Of a stretch of DNA of 52,298 nucleotides, positions 44,109 to 52,298 are shown piece by piece. A program made the translations under genes and the position numbers. The notes below the pieces were generated by a model, which saw only the letters and a list, made by a program, of their open reading frames with translations, was not told the origin of the DNA and did not search any database. The DNA comes from Discostella pseudostelligera (lineage: Eukaryota > Bacillariophyta > Thalassiosirophyceae > Thalassiosirales > Thalassiosiraceae): assembly GCA_036940085.1 (NCBI GenBank), contig JALLBK010000036.1, positions 1 to 52,298 on the forward strand, given 5' to 3'. Every line of letters begins with the position of its first letter. The first letter of the stretch is position 1.

Positions 44109-47100
44109 TCAAAGCATCATGTCCGGCTGTAATTCATCCCTGCCGTTCAGATAAGCCTTGGAAAGGCGCGACGACGAAGCAGCCGAAGAGCCAATGCCAC
44201 CACTTCCATCATCGACTTCTACCATTAATGATGCACCATCCTTATCGCGCACAATCACAACAGTTGGACATCCTATCATGGAATTTTCTACTCGTCCCAT
44301 GTCTACTGTTGCCCGATCACCGTCTACTAGAAACCCTCGAACTATGGCATCGCTTACCGCATCCTCGAATATCCTCTGCGCCGCCCGCCTCATAGGCCGT
44401 GCACCAAACTGGGCAGCATTCATGGCTCCGTCACTCATAATGGACTCTATAATTGACTCGGTTGCGACAAGTCTAATCGATCGTTCCTTGTATGCGCGTT
44501 CAATGGATGCATCCACAATGGCAGTAGCAATGTCACGTAGATTGTCATCATCCAGTGGAGAGAAGACTATGATCTCATCGATTCTATTAAGTAGCTCTGG
44601 CTTCATCTCCTTCTGGAGCTCCTCCTGGACAACTTCTGATAGGGCCGAGTATTCTTCTGCGGCAATCATTGATTCTACCATTGCGCTATCATCGCCATTC
44701 AGACCCTCGTTGCCCATGACGAATTCCTCAAAAGTTGTGGAACCTTCTTCCCCGCCACCTCTTCGCTTCTTCTTCTTCCGAATGCCAATATTTTGCGTAC
44801 GCTGCAGTCTTTGCTGACTGACCAATTCCAGTATCTGTCGACTGCCCACATTGCTCGTCATTACCAAAATTACATTCTTAAAGCAAATTGATCTCCCCTT
44901 TCCATCCGTCAAGACACCATCTTCCATTACTTGGAGCAACACATTCAAAACATCGCGATGCGCCTTCTCAATCTCATCCAACAATACCACCGAGTGAGGC
45001 GCCCTGCGCACCGCCTCTGTTAGCTGCCCCCCTTCTTCATATCCTACATAGCCCGGTGGTGGGCCAGTGAGCCGTGAGGCAGTATGCTTCTCCATATACT
45101 CCGACATATCGATACGTATCATATCCTTCTCACTTCCGTAGTACTGCGCTGCCAACGACTTTGCCAGCCAAGTCTTTCCGACCCCAGTGCTGCCGCAAAA
45201 TAGGAAGGATGCCACGGGTCTACCAGCATCGCGTAGTCCGCTGCGTGCACGACGGACGGCGCGTGCAATGGATTTAATGGCACGTTGTTGTCCCTTCACC
45301 CGTTCGGCAAGAGAAGATTCAAGATCCAGCAATGTCGAGGACTCTGTCGATGTTAGCTTCCCAATGGGAATATTCGTCCACTTGGATATGATTTCGGAAA
45401 CGTCCTGCTCCGTAACCTCCGGTAGAGGACTCATGGGAATAGATGTGGAATGAAAGGCGTGTTCCATTTGTACCGCGGCCCCAGCTTCGTCCAGTAAGTC
45501 AATTGCCTATGAAACAAAAAGATCGACAATGAGTAAAACATTCATTGCAAAAGGGTAGAAAGCAGCCGAACGGTTGCGCACGCACCTTATCAGGAAGAAA
45601 TCGATCTGTAATGTATCGTTCACTCAACTTGGCGGCCGCAACCAAACTATCTCTCGTATATCTCACACCATGATGCGCACCATACTTCTCCGAAATGGCC
45701 TCCAAAATTGCCACAGTCTGATCCACTGTGGGTTCCTTCACCAACAGTGGCTGCAATCGACGTTCCAAGGCTGCATCCTTTTCAATGTATTTGCGATATT
45801 CGGATATGGTCGTGGCACCAATGACTTGCAGCTTACCCCGCGCTAATGCCGGTTTGAGCATGTTAGCAGCATCGATACCACCCTCGGCAGAACCGGCGCC
45901 TACTAGGGTGTGAATCTCTGCATGTGTAGTTTAGTGTATGTCACGGAGAAGAGGAGATAACAAAGAAGGAAATGATATGAAAGACGTCGATAGACTGTAC
46001 GAGATGCACCACAAAACATGAGCACTACTTACCATCAATAAATAAAATAGTCGGTGGCGCCCTCTCATCAGTAACCTCCTCCACAATCGCCTGCAATCTC
46101 TCCTCAAACTCACCCCGATACTTCGTCCCGGCCACCAAATTCGCCAATTCTAATGATACTACTCGATGATTCCGTAATTTGGCCGGACACAATTTGGCCA
46201 ATTGTTGAATCATATTCACCTCTTCTTGCTTGGTAAACAAATCTTCTCCATTGGTCCCACTATCAATACTTCGATCGAATAATTCATCAAGACGTTCCAA
46301 CATGTTAGGTGCTGCCAATATCTGTGCCACGCCCTCAGCAATGGCCGTCTTTCCTACGCCAGGTTCACCCATTAGACAAGGATTGTTTTTCCGTCGACGG
46401 ACTAATGTACGAAGAGCCGATTGGATTTCGAGATCACGACCATGGACAGGATCTAATTCCATCCGGGTGGCTAGGTCGGTTAAGTCGGTACCTACATCAT
46501 TCAAGGTGGGTGTGGAGGATTTTTTGTCAGACACACCGGTTACCAATTCACCACCACCACCACTACCACTTCCACTGGAAGGATATTTCATATCCATAAT
46601 CAATCGCCGACAAAATTCCGCTGCCGAAAATGTGGAACTATCCCAAGAAACACCCTCCATACGTAAAAACACTGCCAATGCGCCACGAGCATATCCTCGT
46701 TCTTCGACACTGGCGTCAATTTCATCGGGGACACGTCCCAAGCTGGCATCATATCCCAGTAACGAGAGTAAGACATGTTCGGAATTGACTGTGGGAGAAT
46801 CTAATGAGTCGGCAATGGACCCAGCACGTGAGAGGACACGTTTGAGTGGTGGAGCAAAGGGTAATTCCACATCTCGTGCCTTGCGATTCATATTGAGTAA
46901 TTGGGGTGATATGGCAAAGATACTATTTTTCTTTGGTTTGTTATTCTTGTCACCATCGTCCTCCCCATTATTCTTTGCATCATCCTCCTCCTCATTCTCA
47001 TCTTCACGAAACATATTCTCCACCGTCAATCGAGCCTTGCGCAATGTAATCCCATAAGAATTTAGGGTTTGGCGCGCCTTTTCGGGTCGATCGATAATGC

Positions 47101-47518
47101 CCACAGTCATGACCTCACATCCCACACTTGGCTGGGAGAGACGGGCGGATTCGGTTTGGGCGGTAACGAGTGAACCAATGCATTCCTCGGACATTCGTTC
47201 AAAGATCATGGAGAGTGAGGAGGAGGAGGAGGATGACGAAGAGGTATGATGACGACGTTGGTGATTAATTGTTTTCGCAGTAGTCGAGTGGGGAGAAGTA
47301 ATGCATTCATCTCGTCGACGTCGTTGTGGCAGGAAGGTCGATTGACCAATTGAAAAGGATGACGTTGGAAATACTAGCGCTTGCACGAAATTTTTATTGT
47401 AGATGCCATTATTGATGTTATTGTTGGGGCAGAGACACAGGAGCATCAGAAATAACATAACGCTGCCGGTGCCGCGGCGTCGGCGGTATGGCAATGATGA
47501 TTTTGTCATTATATGCAT
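44109..47518 (-). CDS. ClpC/ClpA-like AAA+ unfoldase, probably plastid-targeted
   Basis: Exons 47518-46033, 45917-45586 and 45506-44109 (introns 115 and 79 nt), all in phase, giving 1,071 residues (an alternative start is at 47509). A signal-like hydrophobic segment ([11 protein letters not shown]) is followed by [11 protein letters not shown], resembling a plastid bipartite presequence. Clp N-repeats ([36 protein letters not shown]) are interrupted by an acidic/Lys insert. NBD1 has [13 protein letters not shown] and [12 protein letters not shown], the Walker B spanning the first splice. NBD2 has [13 protein letters not shown] and [11 protein letters not shown] with sensor TSNVG. The linker between the NBDs is short and lacks a ClpB-type coiled-coil middle domain. 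The usual ClpP-docking tripeptide (I/L-G-F/L) is replaced by IGI followed by a Lys/Arg/Gly-rich insert. Protein unfolding for degradation is expected. Confidence 0.88.
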
Positions 47519-48194
47519 TCAATTGCTAATAGAGACGGTAGCGGTGACAATGAAGATGACAACGACGATGTCGAACGATAGGCACGAGAGAGTGGTTGTG
47601 AAGTGTAGGAGTATCGCTTTATTGGCCATAGACAGGCGCCATTGTCATCATACGGTCATCTTCATGAGGGAGTTTGCGTGGCCGGGCAGAAGATCTTGGA
47701 TCCAGCGAGGTGACTTATCGCCAAACACCTGACTCAGCTTGACTTTCCCGCCACAACACCCAACACATACCGGAGCGCGATGATGGTCATTATGATCGTG
47801 ATGATGAGAGGACTATGTTTGACTATGTGTTAATTACAGGAACATCATGTACATAAAGACGACAACGGTGCAAGATAGGTACACAACAACATCGAGAAAA
47901 CCATCTGCTGGTTATTACACATCGACATTCGATACACCACCCTTCCTTCATATTCAGAAAATACACAACAGACACTCGATGCGGAGAGTTATATTTTCCT
48001 TCTTGCTTCTTCTCGACCGACACTCATCATCAACATCAACACTGACATTGACATCAGATATCATGTGAACGGCACCACGCCACAATCAACAACGTAAATA
48101 GATAAAAAAATTGGCCAGGATGGGGTGGGAGGTGACAGAGATGACAACAACTTTCTGCGCAACGTGTTATCACCCATTGGTTGGGATAAGAGCA
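47519..48194. promoter_or_regulatory. Upstream region of the Clp gene with one E2F-type box
   Basis: No gene is supported. TTTCCCGCCACAA lies at 47744-47756, 226 bp upstream of the minus-strand Clp start. The rest is AC/TG-rich sequence containing the 3' flank of the VWA gene. Confidence 0.35.
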
Positions 48195-50375
48195 TTAGGG
48201 AGCATTGTTTGCCCTATTTGCCCTCCATGAATGAATTCGAGCCTTGAGTGATTGGATTGGGTTCCAATTTAAATTGAACATGTGATAATAGTGAGCAAGA
48301 CCAAAGAGTGCCACAAGAAGCTCAATAGCAAGAACAACAGAAGATGTAATAATGGCAGATCTGTTGGGGTTGGGATTCTTCGTTGGTGCGGGGGTTGGAA
48401 TGGGAAGTGGAATCGGGGTATCTACTCGACCAGGTGGAAAAAGATTTGGTTCGGTGGTGTTTTGTGTAGGACTTGGAGTTGGACGTGGAGTTGGACGTGG
48501 AGTTGGACTGCTGGTGCTACACTCTTTAGTACAACAAGTCTTATTCGGGTACTCCATATCTTTCACTGGAGAAACGCATATTTCATTGCCTTGAGGTAAG
48601 CACATGATCTTATTAATCAAACACCAAATCAACCTGGCGATGCACTTACATTCCTCATTCTCCCACAAGCTGTAGGAGGCTTCGGCAGAACAGTTCTTGG
48701 GCAAAAGATGTTCATAACCACTGCTACAATTTCCGCATGTGGAATTTGGGCCTCCAAGAGATCTTAAAGCTTCGAGTTGACATTCGCTCGGATGAATCTT
48801 TGGGACATATTCCGACACCTGACCTTTTATCCACTCTCTCATCCATTCAGTTGCATTCTCCCCCATAATCTCCTGTAGAGTTTCCATGTAAATATCCACG
48901 CCCACGACACCCAACAACAAATCACCGTAAAATACAGGCACCGATACAGTTGTACCCAATTTACCATCACTCTTGAATACGTATGGCTCAACCCACGCAA
49001 CAAAATCCTCATAACTATTGTCTGCAACCCAGAAGCGAACAGCTTGTAGTAAGCACCCATTGCCGATATCAAGTTTTCACTCTCATTGTCACTGATATGA
49101 GTCCAAATTCCATTGGTGTTGCACGCAATCCGTTTCATGACATCCACATTTGACTCGTCGCCAAGAGTGTAGGTGAAAATCGTTACATTCCTATCAAAAT
49201 ATGTTGCTTTGAAATTGTCGACACCATCCTGAACAAATTCAGTTAGTTCATCAGTTGCTTGCACCAGATCATCTTGTGACTGCTCTGGGAGAGAACCTTC
49301 TGAGAGTAATATGATTGCAACGTTGCATTCACGTGCAGCCGTGTGCCCGTTCGGTATTGAGTTGTGAAGTATATTAAAGGTCTCGTTGAATGCATTTGTA
49401 AAGTTGTTTGTTCCGCCGGCTTCAAGTGAGTTGATGACGCTTTTGATATTGTTCTTGTTGGCTTCGGTTGCAGGAACAAGAAATTGTTCGTTACCCAATA
49501 CGACAGCAGTTTCATTGAACACGATGACCGCAATCGTATTTACCACTGTGAGTGTGTCAATAACCATCATTGCAGCATCCTTTGCTGTTTGGAATCTGTC
49601 GTCATGATGATCCATGTGGAGTGAAATGTCTAAGACGAGCACCACATCCTTCGGCCCACTTGACGCTGCGACAAACCAAGGTCTACGGCGAGGATCGAAT
49701 TCCCAGCATGTAGACTGATGCTTTGCTGGAGTCATGCGAAAGACTCCGTTATGAGCACCAAAGTATACTGAGCCAGGCATTCCAAAATATTCTGAATCCA
49801 CATAATATTTGGAATTCGAATCATACGTTTGCACCATGAGCTGTTCAGCTAAGCGAGTGTAGCAAACTGTTTCAAATACTTCTTGGTCAGAGGGATTAGC
49901 TGTTTCGAGATACTCAGGATGTTCAGGATCATGCGGCAGAAGAGCTTTTGGAATGGTGACTGAAGATATCGTAGTATCCCAATTGACTGGTCGTTTGCAG
50001 TTTTTTGTGAGATGGAGTCGGAATAGAGCAACGGAATACAACAAATATGAATATTGTCACACACTCACATCCGCATTCACAATCGGTTATCGATATGTCA
50101 AATTCATCTTTCTTGAAACATTGTGGATTGGGAAATGCAGATGAGCAAGTATTGGTATTGTTTCTGTAGCAACTATTGAGTGTATCAGAATCACAGCGCT
50201 TTTCATATTGTGTTTTGATTTCGTCGCGAAGGTCCATCGCCCTACCCTTCAAGTGCGCCAAAATTTTTTCTGCACGCTGATTCTCTGTCAAAGCATTGAC
50301 ATTTATTAGTTGAATATTCCCAGTGGCGATAGCCAATAAGAAGAGAGTCAAAAGGGTATTCTTGGTCATGGTCAT
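48195..50375 (-). CDS. VWA plus Cache-domain surface protein, frame broken by one missing base
   Basis: Exons 50375-50069, 49986-48650 and 48589-48195 (introns 82 and 60 nt) would give 679 residues if one base were restored near 49022-49030. There GAYYKLFASGLQ continues only in another frame, as DNSYEDFVAWVEPYVFKSDG. Architecture: a signal peptide, an N-terminal Cys-bearing region, a Cache-like first half (YYVDSEYFGMPGSVYFGAHNG, RRRPWFVAASSG), a VWA domain (VVLVLDISLHM to GGTNNFTNAF), the remaining Cache part (VPVFYGDLLLGVVGVDIYM), a Cys-rich segment, a Thr/Pro-Arg repeat, and a C-terminal membrane helix. The layout recalls calcium-channel alpha2/delta-like proteins. The MIDAS motif is degenerate (DISLH instead of DxSxS), so metal-dependent binding is doubtful. 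The 60-nt intron is in frame and stop-free. A sequencing error is possible. Confidence 0.7.
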
Positions 50376-51021
50376 GTCCTCGTCGATTGATGAATTATTT
50401 ATTGGAGCTGAAGCAGCTTGCGACTTTTGACCATACTTCCGGCTTCCGGATAGTGGTGGTGGCAGGTGGTGGCCTGTTGTGGCTATGGAAGTTTGACAAA
50501 TATCTCAGCGATAGTTTACGCAAAATCAACATGGGAATTTATAGCACTCGCTCTAAGCTCTCATGATCAGAGATGTCACTTCGCCACTCAGATGTCATAG
50601 TCATAGTGAAAGTGCAAAAATGACATGGTCATAAGACGTTCTCATGTCAAGAATCTTCAAGAACGCACTTCATCATACACTGATACAGCAACATCATTAT
50701 CAATTATTTGTAATCTCGAGATAGCATATATTAAGGAGTTCGATTTGAAGTGATGGTCAGCAGAGAATAGAAGATTATCGCATGGTGGTGGCTCACCAAA
50801 AGCTACCATATGGACTATTGAAAGAATTTCGAAGGAGCAGCTTCGAACAAAGAGCATAAACTCGTTGTTGGTGCAACTCATCAACCAATACCTGTTGCGA
50901 TTGAGCTTGACCATCCACACTATCAGCTGCATCTGCATCGCGCATTGCCCCACCAATATCCTCCCCTACACTCTGACCAGTCTGTCAATAATGCACCTAG
51001 CGACACACCCCACTCTAATTT
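50376..51021. other. Gene-free stretch between the VWA gene and a small gene
   Basis: 646 bp comprising the upstream region of the VWA gene and the 3' flank of the small gene at 51022. Near 50438-50465 there is a CTTCCGG duplication and a GGTGGTGGCAGGTGGTGG tract. No coding frame, known motif or RNA gene is supported. Confidence 0.35.
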
Positions 51022-51372
51022 CTAAAAGCTTTTCGTCTTACGCTTCTCCCCCCTAACTCCTGATTCCATCTCCATCAAATCATCACTCCACGGACCTCGT
51101 CCACGTCCATCCACCTTCTCCTTCACATACTTGTCCAACTCCCAAAATGTCACGGGGGGTATAGAATCGACATCCACCTCAATTTGACATCCCCCATCGA
51201 AATCATCCCACGCATAACGCATAACGATTGTTGGACAGACGACGCCGCCCGCCAGAAATCCAGCTGGACGCTTTCCCACCAGAAATTGAAACTCGCAATC
51301 CTGCAGCTCGCGAGCATCACCAATGACGCTAGAAGCAGCGCAGGCAACAGCAGCACTAGAATTAGTAGTCAT
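51022..51372 (-). CDS. Small protein of unknown function next to a copia fragment
   Basis: Single exon, 116 residues from an ATG at 51372. The middle has a folded-protein look with several Cys, Trp and Phe residues (FQFLVGKRPAGFLAGGVVCP, MRYAWDDFDGGCQIEVDVDS, WELDKYVKEKVDG) and a Lys/Arg-rich C-terminus. I do not recognise the family. The start lies only 39 bp after the stop of the copia frame on the same strand, so the element has been inserted immediately at the gene's 5' side, or the gene's original leader is lost. Expression is uncertain. Confidence 0.5.
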   Translation of the reverse strand: MTTNSSAAVACAASSVIGDARELQDCEFQFLVGKRPAGFLAGGVVCPTIVMRYAWDDFDGGCQIEVDVDSIPPVTFWELDKYVKEKVDGRGRGPWSDDLMEMESGVRGEKRKTKSF

Positions 51373-51376
51373 AAAT

Positions 51377-51411
51377 CACTCTAGAACCAATTCATTACTA
51401 CCATTAGAGTG
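51377..51411. other. Short inverted repeat between the copia stop and the small gene
   Basis: CACTCTA (51377-51383) and TAGAGTG (51405-51411) are perfect 7-bp arms around a 21-bp loop, filling the gap between the copia stop codon and the next ATG. It could mark an insertion junction or be chance. Confidence 0.35.
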
Positions 51412-52298
51412 TCACTGTTTAGCAATGTCTGCTTCGGTGACAGCGGGATTGGTGATGTATCGGTGTTTGAAGGTGACAGTGTTGGATACTCTTTCATCAT
51501 TTGTCTTTCTGACGTATATTCGGTGGCACCGATAATGTTCTGGCGACGTTCCCAAATACCACCCATCAAGTGACCTCTCTTCCCAGCTCTTCCTTTTGTT
51601 GGGACTGTTGTAGATTTGCACTTCACAACCCATCGGGCCTAGTGGCATTGCGTTGTAGTCGAAGGGTCCATTTACATAATGGTATGCAGAGACGTTGGGG
51701 TTTACGTTTGATTGGCGGAGTAGGTTGAGCGTGAGTATGGTTTGAGGCAAGAGTCGGTCCCACAGGTGGAGGGGGAAGTTATTGCTCAAGCCGGATAGGA
51801 CTGACACAAAGTGGCTTTTGAAGGTTTGAATTGCCCATTCAGCTAGATTGCTTCGGTGAGTGTCAGGTGGGACCAATTGCATTTTACAATTGCTTTTGAT
51901 TGCTTCCTTCAGCGCTTTGGGGGCTTCGTTGTCGAGGATGTGCAGTTTGCGTGACATTACTTTTGAGCTTGTCAATTGCTTCCACAGGGCGAGGTAAGTA
52001 TTCACCATGCTTTCGGATGTTCTGCTTTTCATTGGCTCCGCATTGATGTAATTTCCATCAACTTCACACATTACCATGATGTATTTGTTTCCCCTACTCG
52101 GTGTTACAGGGAAACCACCGGTTTGGTCAGTGTACACTGTGTTGTGTGCATTGAAAACCAATATGTAGATGTCGTTTTTCTTTTGGTTGGGTGCAGTTGG
52201 TGCGTCTTCGTCACTTGTCTCAGTTATCGCCTTCTTTTTGGTTGATCGTACATTCATTCTTTGCATTTTCATGTGACCTTTTAGTGTTTCATCAGATT
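51412..52298 (-). mobile_element. Ty1/copia-type retrotransposon polyprotein fragment: pre-integrase and integrase (partial at right edge)
   Basis: The frame enters from beyond 52298 and runs to a TGA at 51414-51412, about 295 residues within the window. The first residues (TLKGHMKMQRMNVRSTKK) are the basic stretch after the gag-pre-integrase zinc finger. The integrase core follows with recognisable D, D and E regions: FNAHNTVYTDQTGGF, RKLHILDNEAPKAL, and THRSNLAEWAIQTFKSHF. Then comes the copia-specific LWDRLLPQTILTLNLLRQS, and GCEVQIYNSPNKRKSWEERS to GWYLGTSPEHYRCHRIY. No reverse transcriptase follows: the frame stops and unrelated sequence begins. The element is therefore 3'-truncated or its ORF ends prematurely. 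No LTR was found inside the window. The catalytic triad residues themselves appear intact. Confidence 0.85.

Noticed and set aside
1..52298. tRNA or rRNA genes
   Set aside because: I looked for T-loop-like GGTTCGA words with acceptor pairing and for conserved rRNA words and found none convincing; a covariance-model scan would be decisive.

Overview
This looks like nuclear DNA of a photosynthetic stramenopile, most likely a diatom. Genes lie on both strands, are interrupted by short GT-AG introns (about 60-120 nt), and are closely packed. Several products start with a signal peptide followed by an Ala-Phe-like or Ala-Leu-like junction, as in diatom plastid preproteins. The gene families (ovothiol synthase OvoA, family 92 glycosyltransferase, BT1 transporter, leishmanolysin-like domain, Ty1/copia integrase) fit. 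The species cannot be named from the sequence alone.

Layout. 1-3113: a zinc-binding/Tudor-like protein running off the left edge and a strictosidine-synthase-like secreted protein, both on the minus strand. 3.6-7.5 kb: an Ala/Glu-rich surface protein and a GT92 glycosyltransferase whose frame is broken by an 11-bp tandem duplication. 7.5-9.6 kb: a small minus-strand gene and a degenerate repeat array. 9.6-15 kb: glucose-6-phosphate 1-epimerase, a BT1-type transporter and a pepsin-like protease. 15.2-21.2 kb: OvoA facing a two-domain sulfotransferase. 21.7-25.4 kb: a WD40/coiled-coil protein and a probable plastid GNAT-like protein. 25.6-29.6 kb: a non-coding block almost without CpG, a decayed mobile-type ORF and a long microsatellite. 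29.6-39.7 kb: a membrane metallophosphoesterase and a very large glycosyltransferase fused to a leishmanolysin-like domain that has lost its zinc motif. 39.7-47.5 kb: a plastid-type 4Fe-4S ferredoxin-domain protein, an acidic nuclear-type protein and a ClpC/ClpA-like AAA+ unfoldase. 48.2-52.3 kb: a VWA/Cache surface protein with a one-base frameshift, a small gene, and a copia polyprotein fragment running off the right edge.

Organisation. Convergent neighbours end 3-216 bp apart, so their transcripts probably overlap. Many upstream regions carry E2F-type TTTCCCGCC / GGCGGGAA motifs. One also has a perfect mitosis-specific (MSA) element, and three contain the bZIP/CRE palindrome TGACGTCA. No single pathway unites the genes. 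Local themes are glycan processing and secretion (GT92, GT fusion, sulfotransferase), sulfur chemistry (OvoA beside the sulfotransferase) and plastid maintenance (ferredoxin-domain protein, Clp unfoldase).

The most unusual signals are the glycosyltransferase/pseudo-peptidase fusion, the tandem two-domain sulfotransferase with matching introns, the CpG desert with recurrent 7-bp tandem duplications, and the shared cell-cycle-type promoter words. All exon models were built by reading frames and splice sites by eye and have no transcript support.
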